Source: Candidatus Aminicenantes bacterium UBA4820 (GTDB lineage: Bacteria > Acidobacteriota > UBA4820). From it: DNA of 21,020 nucleotides. Every line of letters begins with the position of its first letter. The first letter of the stretch is position 1. This document shows positions 6,000-13,219 of this stretch, one piece after another. The DNA lies in assembly GCA_002402325.1 (NCBI GenBank), contig DHFQ01000121.1, forward strand, positions 1 through 21,020, given 5' to 3'. The notes beneath the pieces were generated by a model, which was not told where the DNA came from, ran no database searches, and saw nothing but the letters and a program-made list of their open reading frames with translations. The position numbers were made by a program, and so were the translations under genes.

Positions 6000-7072
6000 T
6001 AAAAACTCCTCTCAATTACCATCTGAGGGATTTGTTCTAAAACTCTTTTGGTTTCAGACTCCGGGAAAACTTCAAGATATTTCTTTGCATTTTCAACATA
6101 TTGCTTTGCAGTAGAAATCGCTTTATTGACAAATCCTCCCTGAACCACGATTCTGGATAAGGACTCAAGAGTGGCGTTATCAAAGCGTCTTCCTGCAACT
6201 ACCGCTTCAAGAAACTCTTTATCACTAATTTTGCCGTAGTCCCTTAAGTAGATCAGAGGAAGAGTAAGTTTTCCTTCCTTGAGATCCATTCCCGCAGGCT
6301 TTCCTATTGTTTTTTCGTCATAAAGGAAATCAAAGCAGTCATCAACAATCTGAAATCCCATTCCAATATTCAAACCGAAGTTATAAAGTGCATCAACTTC
6401 TTTTTTATCTCTGTTTGAAAGCATTGGCGGGATTATCGTGCAGGTGGAGAAGAGTTTTGCGGTTTTTAATTTTATTATTTCAAAGTACTCCTCTTCGCTT
6501 AGTGTCAGATCAAAATTTTTATGGCTCTGGAGGAGTTCCCCTTCAATGAGATTTTTAGAGGTTTCCGCAATAATTGGCTGTATTTGAGACCATTCTCTTT
6601 TAACAGCCATTTCTACTGCTGAAATATAAAGATAATCTCCCATTAAAACCGCAAGCTGGCTTCCCCACTTTGAATTCAAACTTGCCCTTCCTCTTCTTAA
6701 AATTGCCTGATCTACAATATCATCGTGAACAAGGGTTGCAGTGTGAATAAATTCAAGAATCACGGCGTATTCTATATCTTCATCTCCTTCATAATCAAGA
6801 AGATTTGAAACTAAAAGTAAAAGTGTAGGCCTCAACCTTTTACCTGGAGATGCTGCAAGGTAGATTCCCATTTCACCGATAGGGATATATGGCGACCTCA
6901 ACCTTTGCCCAATCCGTTTTTCAACCTGTTTTAATCTCTCCCCTACAATATTTAAGATTTCATTGTGAAGGTCTGAAAAATCCCTCTTCTCCTTAAGTAG
7001 TTTAAGTTTTACCAAACACTTCCTCCTTAAATCTAAAAACTCTTTAGATGGTATTTTACAATCAAAACCCAT
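5999..7072 (-). CDS. Long-chain trans-polyprenyl diphosphate synthase
   Basis: The protein condenses isopentenyl diphosphate onto an allylic diphosphate to make a polyprenyl chain, most often the quinone tail. It has GKRLRP (77-82), the first Asp-rich motif HDDIVDQA (Asp117, 118, 121) and the second IVDDCFDF (Asp244, 245, 248) followed by KPAGMDLKEGKLTLPL. Small residues before the first motif (T111, A112) fit a long-chain product. At 357 aa it is slightly long for the family (about 320-340). ATG 7072 has only a weak SD (AAAGGT, about 12 nt away). An in-frame TTG at 7015 (residue 20) sits 6 nt after a perfect AGGAGG, so a 338-aa form is a strong alternative. The HAD gene is coupled downstream. 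Confidence 0.9.
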   Translation of the reverse strand: MGFDCKIPSKEFLDLRRKCLVKLKLLKEKRDFSDLHNEILNIVGERLKQVEKRIGQRLRSPYIPIGEMGIYLAASPGKRLRPTLLLLVSNLLDYEGDEDIEYAVILEFIHTATLVHDDIVDQAILRRGRASLNSKWGSQLAVLMGDYLYISAVEMAVKREWSQIQPIIAETSKNLIEGELLQSHKNFDLTLSEEEYFEIIKLKTAKLFSTCTIIPPMLSNRDKKEVDALYNFGLNIGMGFQIVDDCFDFLYDEKTIGKPAGMDLKEGKLTLPLIYLRDYGKISDKEFLEAVVAGRRFDNATLESLSRIVVQGGFVNKAISTAKQYVENAKKYLEVFPESETKRVLEQIPQMVIERSF

Positions 7073-7082
7073 TTTTTGGTAG

Positions 7083-7165
7083 TACCTTTAAAAATGATTA
7101 GTAGTATGGCAAAATTATTACTTAATTGAATTAAACCTTTCAGAGTAGATTTTAGTTTAAAGGTA
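7083..7165. promoter_or_regulatory. Inverted repeat in the divergent prenyl-synthase/sigma gap
   Basis: TACCTTTAAA (7083-7092) and TTTAAAGGTA (7156-7165) form a perfect 10-bp inverted repeat separated by 63 bp. One arm lies close to each divergent start codon, in the 104-nt gap between the polyprenyl synthase and sigma genes. It could be an operator pair or a looping site; low-complexity chance is not excluded. I see no strong sigma-70 promoter here, and no convincing ECF-type GGAAC/CGTC promoter. Confidence 0.3.
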
Positions 7166-7176
7166 ATAAGGAGAAT

Positions 7177-7731
7177 ATGGAGGATATTTCAAAGTGGCTT
7201 AAAGGAATTTTTGAAAGGAAGGAGGAGCCACTTTCGGAACTAATCAAGAGATATTCACCTTCCATAAGGAGGTTTATTTTGGGAATAGTTAAAAACGATG
7301 AGGATGCTAAAGAGTTAACTCAGGAGACCTTTTTGAGATTTATAAGCCATCCCCAAAATTTTCAGGAAATTGATGAAATGAGAAATTACCTTTTTCAAAT
7401 TGCTCATAACCTTTCTCTTACCAGAATAACAAAGGCTTCTTCAAGAAGAGAGCAGTTTTATGATGAACTTCCAGAAAGGGGAGTTGATGAAAATATATCT
7501 AAAGCAATAATAAAAAAGGAGGAGAGAGAATTTGTGTTAAATTTGTTGCAGTTACTTCCTCCCCAACAAAGAAAAGTCGTTATTTTGAAGATATGGGAAG
7601 ATTTGACTTTTAAAGACGTCGCAAAAATAATGTCATTGTCTGAAGGAAGCGTTAAAGCACACTACTTCTTTGCAATGAGAAAATTAAGAGAGGAAGTATT
7701 TAAAAAAGAGGAAAAAAATGGGAGAAATTAA
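7177..7731 (+). CDS. ECF (sigma-70 family, group 4) RNA polymerase sigma factor
   Basis: A 184-aa extracytoplasmic-function sigma factor. Region 2 spans about residues 20-92: LIKRYSPSIRRFILGIV, then DEDAKELTQETFLRF and the -10-binding part RNYLFQIAHNL. Region 4 spans about 115-170, with LLPPQQRKVVILKIWED, the helix-turn-helix LTFKDVAKIMSLSEGSVKAH and FAMRKLREE. The start is ATG 7177 after AAGGAG (7168-7173). The gene overlaps the next by 14 nt, and that product is a one-TM protein. The arrangement is typical of a sigma factor held inactive by a co-encoded membrane anti-sigma factor. The signal is suggested by the LTxxQ periplasmic protein two genes on. Confidence 0.92.
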   Translation: MEDISKWLKGIFERKEEPLSELIKRYSPSIRRFILGIVKNDEDAKELTQETFLRFISHPQNFQEIDEMRNYLFQIAHNLSLTRITKASSRREQFYDELPERGVDENISKAIIKKEEREFVLNLLQLLPPQQRKVVILKIWEDLTFKDVAKIMSLSEGSVKAHYFFAMRKLREEVFKKEEKNGRN

Positions 7732-8134
7732 AAATTTTATAAGTGAAAAAGATTTTGACCAATTTTCTGAAATTGAAAATTTTTTAAAAAATTCAAAACC
7801 TCAATTTAATGACAATTTTGATAAAGAGCTTTTTTTAAAACTAAAATTTAAAAGGAAAGATTATTCCTTTTATACTAAAACTGCTGTCGCTTTGATGATA
7901 ACTATAGTTTTCACCTTTTTCTCTATCCTTAATTACAACAAGTCTGAAAAAATTGAAAATTTGAGGGTTTCAGAAAGTGCTTTAAATGAGATAATTTCGT
8001 CTTTCAATGACCCAGACAATGTTAATGTTGATTTAATACTTCAGAAAATTGAAGGTGAGATGAACGATGAAAATTTGTTAAATGATTATTTCAATGAAAC
8101 TTTCGGAGGAGAATATGAAGAGAGTTATTCTTAG
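7718..8134 (+). CDS. Putative membrane anti-sigma factor
   Basis: This 138-aa protein has one predicted membrane helix at about residues 54-72 (KTAVALMITIVFTFFSIL). It separates an N-terminal charged cytosolic part of about 53 residues from an acidic periplasmic part of about 66. The position, overlapping the ECF sigma gene by 14 nt, and the topology match anti-sigma factors. The N-terminal part lacks the HxxxCxxC zinc motif of ZAS-type anti-sigma factors, and I see no other named domain, so the role comes from context. The start ATG 7718 has a purine-rich GAGG a few bases upstream. Its 3' end overlaps the next gene by 20 nt, implying tight coupling of the three. Confidence 0.6.
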   Translation: MGEIKNFISEKDFDQFSEIENFLKNSKPQFNDNFDKELFLKLKFKRKDYSFYTKTAVALMITIVFTFFSILNYNKSEKIENLRVSESALNEIISSFNDPDNVNVDLILQKIEGEMNDENLLNDYFNETFGGEYEESYS

Positions 8135-8636
8135 TTTAATTTTTGGGTTCTTTATTATTATTTGTGCCACAGGGCAGGTTCCGCCACCGCCACCACCAGA
8201 TGGTCCACCAAATACAATTGATGAAGAGACTCCGCCCCCTCCTATGGAGAGAGAAAAGGCAAGATTTTTTCTTGCTTATAAGATGAAAGACAGGTTGAAT
8301 TTGACAGAAAGTCAAACTCTAAAAATTCTTGAAATTTTGAAGGAAAATGATGACTTTAGAATTTCTCACAGAGAAAAGATGCAGAATCTGAGAAACAAAG
8401 CGTATAATGTGTTACAAAATCCAAAAAGCAAGGATGAGGATTTTGAGAAGATTTTAATGGAATTAAAGAAATTGAAAGATGAAGGCGATGAAAAAATGGA
8501 AGAATTTGAAAGGAAAATATATTCTGTCCTTACCCCAAAACAAAAGTTGGAGTGGTTTCTTCTAAAGAGAGAATTCTTCAAAACCTTTCAAGGAGAAGGA
8601 CCTAAAGGTAGAGGGCATAGAGGTCATCAATTTTGA
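8115..8636 (+). CDS. Periplasmic LTxxQ (Spy/CpxP/metal-sensor-like) protein
   Basis: The 173-aa product has a signal peptide (MKRVILSLIFGFFIIICATGQ), then a Pro-rich stretch (residues 23-43) and a helical, highly charged domain. Two LTxxQ motifs are present, LTESQ (63-67) and LTPKQ (139-143), spaced as in the Spy/CpxP/ZraP/CnrX fold of all-helical periplasmic chaperones and metal sensors. The tail carries two His in GHRGHQF, possibly metal-related. ATG 8115 is chosen over an upstream in-frame ATG at 8082, because GGAGGA (8105-8110) precedes it and the signal peptide begins there. It overlaps the putative anti-sigma gene by 20 nt. In CnrYXH-type systems such a protein senses metal and controls the anti-sigma factor; here that is inference. 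The Cys in the signal peptide is not in a good lipobox. Confidence 0.75.
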   Translation: MKRVILSLIFGFFIIICATGQVPPPPPPDGPPNTIDEETPPPPMEREKARFFLAYKMKDRLNLTESQTLKILEILKENDDFRISHREKMQNLRNKAYNVLQNPKSKDEDFEKILMELKKLKDEGDEKMEEFERKIYSVLTPKQKLEWFLLKREFFKTFQGEGPKGRGHRGHQF

Positions 8637-9019
8637 ATATTTTGAATTTCTTCAAAATGACCAATTTAAAGGATGTCAAAGGGAAAGAAGGAGAAAAGAT
8701 AGCGGAAGAATTCTTGAAGAAGAAAGGTTATTTTCTACTTGAAAGAAATTATAGAGTAAAGGGTGGAGAAATAGACCTCTTGATGAAAAGTGGTTCAAAA
8801 ATTGTTGCTGTGGAGGTCAAATTAAGAACCACAAAAAAATTTGGTGAGCCTTATGAATCTGTAACAAATAGAAAGTTAAAGAGAATAAAACTTGCTTTGA
8901 TTACATACCTAAGAAAAAGAAATTATAGCCTCTCAAATTCCCAAATTGATGTCCTCTCAATTTTTAAAGACAAAAATAAATTAGAGATCCGCCACTTTGA
9001 AAATGTTGGAATGGAGTAA
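8633..9019 (+). CDS. YraN/UPF0102-family nuclease-like protein
   Basis: A 128-aa member of the YraN (UPF0102) family, which has a PD-(D/E)xK nuclease-like fold and no settled cellular role. Conserved features are GKEGEKIAEEFLKKKGY (18-34), RNYRVKGGEIDLL (39-51, with Glu46 and Asp48) and VAVEVKLR (58-65, with Glu61 and Lys63), giving the E/D...ExK core. Length is normal for the family. I take TTG 8633 as start: AGAGG (8619-8623) precedes it by 9 nt and it overlaps the previous stop as TTGA. The alternative ATG 8657 has no SD. The gene is likely co-transcribed with the sigma cassette, though YraN is usually a housekeeping neighbour of other genes. It converges with the CmpX-like gene, 7 nt apart. 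Confidence 0.85.
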   Translation: MNILNFFKMTNLKDVKGKEGEKIAEEFLKKKGYFLLERNYRVKGGEIDLLMKSGSKIVAVEVKLRTTKKFGEPYESVTNRKLKRIKLALITYLRKRNYSLSNSQIDVLSIFKDKNKLEIRHFENVGME

Positions 9020-9026
9020 GCCTCTT

Positions 9027-10598
9027 TTATTTCTTTTCTTCTTCCTTTTTCCTTTTTAGTTCGTTTTTGAGGTGGTCAATATATTTTTCTGCGTGTTCTT
9101 TGCCTCCAAGTCCAAAAGAAAGGCCAAGTGCAAGTCCTATCGTCCCGGTGAGAATTATAAATGCGGCGGTAACGATATTGTGGGCAATTTTCAATTGATC
9201 GAAAGCCATAAAGAAGGCAAAAACTATCACAAGATATCTTAACCCAATTCCCAGTAAATTTGCCTCAAACGCCCTTTTTTCTGAAAAAGATTTCTTTATC
9301 AAATCTTCAAGAAGTTTTGCGAGATAAAACCCTAATATTATAAGGAAGAATGCTATTAGTATGTGTGGGACATAAAGAATCAACTTATCAATTGCGGAGG
9401 CAAATAGGTCAAAGTGGATTATTTCAAGAGACTCCATAAAGAAAATAAGAATTACTATTATGGCAATAATATTACCGCCAATACGAGAAAGTGTATACTT
9501 ACCTTCGCTTTTTGAAACTTTATTATCAAGATTTTCTGCTCCAATACTCAAAAGAAGTTTATCTATACCAAGTTGAGAAAGGATTTTTGTTGAAAGATCC
9601 CCCGTGAATCTTCCCACGATTAAACCTATAAGCAAAAGGAAAAATGATGCAAGAAGATTTGGAAGTGCCAGAGCAAATTTATTCATAAATGTTCCTAATA
9701 CTGATGTCAACACTTGAATTTGCATTGACTCAAAGGCAGTTGCAATTACCGGAACCATCACGATTAAGAAGGCGAGAGTTCCGAACATCTTTGCAAAGTC
9801 AAGAGATTTCAAAACTGTTTCAAAGGGAAGATTTTCAATGTATCTATTTACTCCCGCCGATTCTGAAATGCCTGTAACAATTTTTTCTGCAAGTTTTGAA
9901 ATAAAATATCCAACAAAAAGTATTAAGCAGCCGATAAGGAAGTTGGGGATATAGTTAAAAGCCTTGTCAAACATAACTTTTAGAGGCGAAACAAGGCTTT
10001 GCATTTTAATTGCCTCAAAAACAGGCATCATTGCAAGAATTAAAATTAGATAAAAAAGGAATGAACCTATGTTTTCAGTAGCTTTGTCAAGAGATTTTGC
10101 CTCTCCTTCAGGGAAAAGAGTCCCAAATCTCTCCCAGAGTCTCAATTTTGAAATTGACGAAACAACCACAAATTTAACAATTGAAGCAATTACCCATGCA
10201 ACAGCCAGAATAATTATAGCCTTCAAAATATCGGGCAAGGCAACGCCAATTTTCTCAAAAATTGACTTTAAAATCCCCGAGATTACCTCATCTCCAAGCA
10301 TCTGAAGGGCAAATAGCAAGGCGATGAGAACAAATAAAACATAAAAGATTTTTTCAATGACAATCGCTATCTGCCTTTTTGTCTCCTGCCCCTTTTCACC
10401 TTTTGATTCAATATCAAAAAGTTTTGCAATTCTTATGTCAATGTCTGAGGTGATAAGAAGTTGCTTTATTATTTTTGAAAATATTTTTGCGATTATCCAG
10501 CCAATAACAAAAATAACAATTGCAAGGATCAATCTTAATGAATATGATGTTCCGCTTGTGAAAAAAGTGGTTAATGACCTTCCAAAAATGTCCTGCAT
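9027..10598 (-). CDS. CmpX-like membrane protein with repeated conserved TM helices
   Basis: A 523-aa polytopic inner-membrane protein of the mechanosensitive-channel-related CmpX type (conserved TM helix repeats). The unit, roughly P-x-I/L-L-x(6-8)-G/A-x(4)-AK-x(4)-I, occurs about five times, near residues 21-45, 120-145, 216-243, 311-340 and 409-436. Examples are LPDILKAIIILAVAW, IPNFLIGCLILFVGY and VPHILIAFFLIILGF. Near the C-terminus GLALGLSFGLGGKEHAEKY (488-506) resembles the pore-lining helix of MscS proteins. The MscS beta-domain that should follow is absent; the protein ends in a basic KRKKEEEKK tail. The start ATG 10598 follows GGAGGT (10609-10604). The function is probably osmotic or envelope-stress related, by family only. 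It is divergent from the lptC/A gene. Confidence 0.8.
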   Translation of the reverse strand: MQDIFGRSLTTFFTSGTSYSLRLILAIVIFVIGWIIAKIFSKIIKQLLITSDIDIRIAKLFDIESKGEKGQETKRQIAIVIEKIFYVLFVLIALLFALQMLGDEVISGILKSIFEKIGVALPDILKAIIILAVAWVIASIVKFVVVSSISKLRLWERFGTLFPEGEAKSLDKATENIGSFLFYLILILAMMPVFEAIKMQSLVSPLKVMFDKAFNYIPNFLIGCLILFVGYFISKLAEKIVTGISESAGVNRYIENLPFETVLKSLDFAKMFGTLAFLIVMVPVIATAFESMQIQVLTSVLGTFMNKFALALPNLLASFFLLLIGLIVGRFTGDLSTKILSQLGIDKLLLSIGAENLDNKVSKSEGKYTLSRIGGNIIAIIVILIFFMESLEIIHFDLFASAIDKLILYVPHILIAFFLIILGFYLAKLLEDLIKKSFSEKRAFEANLLGIGLRYLVIVFAFFMAFDQLKIAHNIVTAAFIILTGTIGLALGLSFGLGGKEHAEKYIDHLKNELKRKKEEEKK

Positions 10599-10613
10599 CT
10601 ATTACCTCCATAT

Positions 10614-10633
10614 CCTCTTTTTTTTAAAAGAGG
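10614..10633 (-). promoter_or_regulatory. Hairpin in the leader of the CmpX-like gene
   Basis: CCTCTTTT (10614-10621) and AAAAGAGG (10626-10633) form a perfect 8-bp stem with a 4-nt loop. In the minus-strand transcript it sits 4 nt before the SD (10609-10604). It has no U-tract in the right place for a terminator. It could affect ribosome access or mRNA stability. Confidence 0.3.
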
Positions 10634-10663
10634 TTGACCTTCTTGTCCAAGTATAAGAATATA
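10634..10663 (+). promoter_or_regulatory. Candidate promoter for the lptC/A-pgi gene run
   Basis: TTGACC (10634-10639) is followed after 18 bp by AATATA (10658-10663), the same six base pairs that serve as the -10 of the opposing promoter. The -35 is good and the -10 only fair (GAATAT at 17 bp is an alternative). It would start transcription near 10670, a leader of about 16 nt. Confidence 0.35.
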
Positions 10664-10685
10664 TTACCTTGACAGGAGTTGTCAA
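10658..10685 (-). promoter_or_regulatory. Sigma-70-type promoter of the CmpX-like gene
   Basis: On the minus strand TTGACA (10685-10680) is followed after 16 bp by TATATT (10663-10658). Transcription would start near 10651 and leave a leader of about 50 nt. The -35 hexamer touches the start codon of the divergent lptC/A gene. Confidence 0.55.
10669..10685 (+). promoter_or_regulatory. Palindrome enclosing the lptC/A Shine-Dalgarno site
   Basis: TTGACA (10669-10674) and TGTCAA (10680-10685) are a perfect 6-bp inverted repeat around GGAGT, and the ATG follows at once at 10686. In RNA the SD would sit in the loop of a hairpin abutting the start codon. In DNA the right arm is the -35 of the opposite promoter. 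Confidence 0.4.
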
Positions 10686-12482
10686 ATGGATAGAGAAAGA
10701 TTGTTTAAAATACTTTTCGGAATTCTTATCGTGCTTCTTCTTCTTTTATTATTCAAGTTCAGACCATCTATTCAGGGGCCTAAAAAATTGGAAAAGCCTG
10801 CAGTAGAAGAAGGTAAGGCTCTCCTTAGTGCAAAAGGGTATAAGTATGAGGTAAAGGAAAAAAACACCCTTAAATATACAGTTATTGCAGATGAAGTATT
10901 GGAGAGTGGAACACATAAGAAAGAACTAAAAGGAGTGCAGGCTTTAATTCCGAGGGGAGAAGATGGATTTGATAAAATTGTTTCCCAAAAAGGTTTATTC
11001 AATGAATCAAGTAATGAATTGAGGATATTTGATGATGCAAAGATATTTTTAAAAGAGGGCACAACAATTTTGTCAGATGCCTTCAGGATAACACAACAGG
11101 CTGAAATACTCTCTGAAGGGGAAGCAAATTTTTCAAAGGAAAAGATGAATGGAACAGCGGATATTTTGAGGTATGATAAAGAAAAAAGAACAGTTTATAT
11201 GGAAGGGAATGTAAATATCCATAGTGAGGATCTCTCCTTTTTATCAAAAAGGATAATGGTTGACCTTGAAAACCATAATGGAAAAATTGAGGGACCAATA
11301 ACTGCCATTAAGAATGATTTTAAAATTTCTTCTCCAGATGGCGTGATTTTTTTAAATGAAAAAAATAAACTAAAATCAATAGAATTAAACGAACCCGTAA
11401 AAGGGGAAACCGCTTCGCTCTTTTTCTCATCGAATAAAGCGGAGTTCATTTTTGATGATAAGGGTGATTGCACAAGGACAGATCTGGATGAAAATGTTGA
11501 ACTAAAATCAAAGAGTGATGCAACTTCAAAAATGTTAACAGATAAACTAATAATTACAAAAATAGCAAAAGATTTATCAGGTTGGAATGCCCCGCATCCA
11601 TTGAAACTGACAAAAAAAGATTTCATTATAGATGCCATTTCGGGCTCGGGAAATTTTAAAAGTGATAGTGTTACTGGAACGCTTAAGGGACCTATAAGAG
11701 GTTACAATGAAAATACAGAAATAAGTTCAACCTCTGCGGAGATAAGGGAAGATGCGATTGATTTTATTGGGAATGCTGAAGCTGTTCAGAACAAAAATAG
11801 CATAATGGGAGAGAAAATAATCTCTATGAAAAATGGAGATTATTACTGCGTAGGCAATGTCAAAGGAAGAAATGAAAACGATAAAGGAGAGGTTATAAAC
11901 TTTGAATGTGATGAGGCAACTGTGGCTAAAAGAAGGTATCCAACAATTTTAAAGGGAAATTGTAAAATATTTGAAAGCAACTTTATACTAAAAAGTCACC
12001 AATTTACAATGGTTGATGAAAATAGTTTAACAGGTTGCAACGGAGTTGATGGAGAATTCACTTTTGATAAAGGGAAGGTCTTTGTGCATGGAATGGAAAT
12101 GACTTACAAAAAAGACAAAGGGGTTTGTCTATTTAAACAAAATCCTTATGCAACAAATGGAAGCGATAAACTCCAATCTAATGAAATAATAAGCGTCTAT
12201 ATGGACAAAGAGAATAAAATTGAGAAAATTGTGGCAGAAGGAAAGGCGATTTACGAGGGAGAAAACCTTACTGTAAAAGGAGAGATAATAACCTATAAGC
12301 CAAAAACAAAGGAAGGGGAAGTATTTTCAGAAATTGGAATATCAGAAGCAAGGCAGAAAAATCCTTTTAGGACGGTTACGAATAAGACAATTCAATTTAG
12401 GGAAAAGGAGATAGTGGCAAAGGGTTTAGAAAATATGAACTCTCGTGGTAGAATAGAGGGGGAGGAAGAGAAGAAGAGATAA
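10686..12482 (+). CDS. Large LptC/LptA-like LPS transport protein
   Basis: This 598-aa protein has a single N-terminal membrane anchor (about residues 7-23, FKILFGILIVLLLLLLF) and a long periplasmic part. The first 150 residues resemble LptC. The remainder has repeated OstA/LptA-type beta-jellyroll features: D-x-(L/I)-x-Y-D-K-E-K-R-T-V-Y-M-E-G-N-V near 163-176, and later GNVKGRNENDKG and ITYKPKTKEGEVF. LptC and LptA are each only about 190 aa in enterics, so this is several times larger and probably carries both functions in one chain. It is followed after 4 nt by lptB, which supports a role in moving LPS from the inner membrane to the outer membrane. The SD AGGAG (10674-10678) supports ATG 10686. 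No separate lptA is seen between it and lptB. Exact domain boundaries are uncertain. Confidence 0.8.
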   Translation: MDRERLFKILFGILIVLLLLLLFKFRPSIQGPKKLEKPAVEEGKALLSAKGYKYEVKEKNTLKYTVIADEVLESGTHKKELKGVQALIPRGEDGFDKIVSQKGLFNESSNELRIFDDAKIFLKEGTTILSDAFRITQQAEILSEGEANFSKEKMNGTADILRYDKEKRTVYMEGNVNIHSEDLSFLSKRIMVDLENHNGKIEGPITAIKNDFKISSPDGVIFLNEKNKLKSIELNEPVKGETASLFFSSNKAEFIFDDKGDCTRTDLDENVELKSKSDATSKMLTDKLIITKIAKDLSGWNAPHPLKLTKKDFIIDAISGSGNFKSDSVTGTLKGPIRGYNENTEISSTSAEIREDAIDFIGNAEAVQNKNSIMGEKIISMKNGDYYCVGNVKGRNENDKGEVINFECDEATVAKRRYPTILKGNCKIFESNFILKSHQFTMVDENSLTGCNGVDGEFTFDKGKVFVHGMEMTYKKDKGVCLFKQNPYATNGSDKLQSNEIISVYMDKENKIEKIVAEGKAIYEGENLTVKGEIITYKPKTKEGEVFSEIGISEARQKNPFRTVTNKTIQFREKEIVAKGLENMNSRGRIEGEEEKKR

Positions 12483-12486
12483 AAAT

Positions 12487-13218
12487 ATGAATGAATATTG
12501 TCTTGAAACGAAAAATTTGAGAAAATTCTATGGTAAAAGGGAAGTTGTAAAAGGATTGTCCCTCACTTTTAATTCTGGAAAAGTGGTTGGCCTGCTTGGA
12601 CCAAACGGTGCGGGAAAGACCACCACTTTTTATATGATTGTAGGTCTTATCACACCAGATGGTGGAGAAATATTTTTGAATGGAAATAGTCTTACAAACC
12701 TTATGATGTATGAAAGAGCAAGAAGTGGAATTGCTTATCTACCACAGGAGGCATCAGTTTTTAGAAATCTCTCCGTCCTTGATAACCTCCTTGCAGTGTT
12801 GGAATTTTATCCTTTAACATATAAAGAGAGAATGGACAAGGCTATGTCTGCCTTAAATGCACTCGGAGTTACACATATTAAGGATACACCTGGTTATGCC
12901 CTCTCAGGTGGTGAAAGGAGAAGGACTGAGATTGCAAGAGCGCTTGTTTTATCGCCGAAATTTTTTCTTCTTGACGAACCATTTGCTGGAATTGACCCTC
13001 TTGCGGTTCTTGATATTCAAAAAATAATCATTATGCTAAAGGAACAGGGACTTGGAGTTGTTATTACAGACCACAATGTGAGAGAGACATTGAAAATCAC
13101 CAATGATGCATATATTATAAGTGAAGGAAGACTTTTCAGACACGGTGCACCAAAGGAACTCGCCGCAGATGAGGAAGTTAAAAAAAGTTATCTTGGAGAA
13201 GGGTTTAGTTTAAACTAA
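12487..13218 (+). CDS. lptB: LPS export ABC transporter ATP-binding protein LptB
   Basis: A 243-aa ATPase that powers extraction of LPS from the inner membrane with the LptF/LptG permeases (not in this window). Motifs are Walker A GPNGAGKT (38-45), Q-loop LPQEAS (85-90), signature LSGGERRRTEIARAL (139-153), Walker B FFLLDEPFAGIDP (159-171) and H-loop ITDHNVRET. LSGGERRR and DEPFAGIDPLAV are characteristic of LptB rather than amino-acid transporters, and the length is normal. The start is ATG 12487, 4 nt after the previous stop, with a weak purine-rich upstream sequence, so translation may be coupled to lptC/A. rpoN follows directly, a very common arrangement. Confidence 0.97.
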   Translation: MNEYCLETKNLRKFYGKREVVKGLSLTFNSGKVVGLLGPNGAGKTTTFYMIVGLITPDGGEIFLNGNSLTNLMMYERARSGIAYLPQEASVFRNLSVLDNLLAVLEFYPLTYKERMDKAMSALNALGVTHIKDTPGYALSGGERRRTEIARALVLSPKFFLLDEPFAGIDPLAVLDIQKIIIMLKEQGLGVVITDHNVRETLKITNDAYIISEGRLFRHGAPKELAADEEVKKSYLGEGFSLN

Positions 13219-13219
13219 A

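Noticed and set aside
8082..8114. Longer N-terminus for the LTxxQ protein
   Set aside because: The extension would put 11 polar residues before the signal peptide and lacks an SD, whereas ATG 8115 has GGAGGA upstream.
11083..11638. Long minus-strand frames opposite the lptC/A gene
   Set aside because: They are compositional shadows of a Lys/Glu-rich coding strand, with no SD and no family resemblance.
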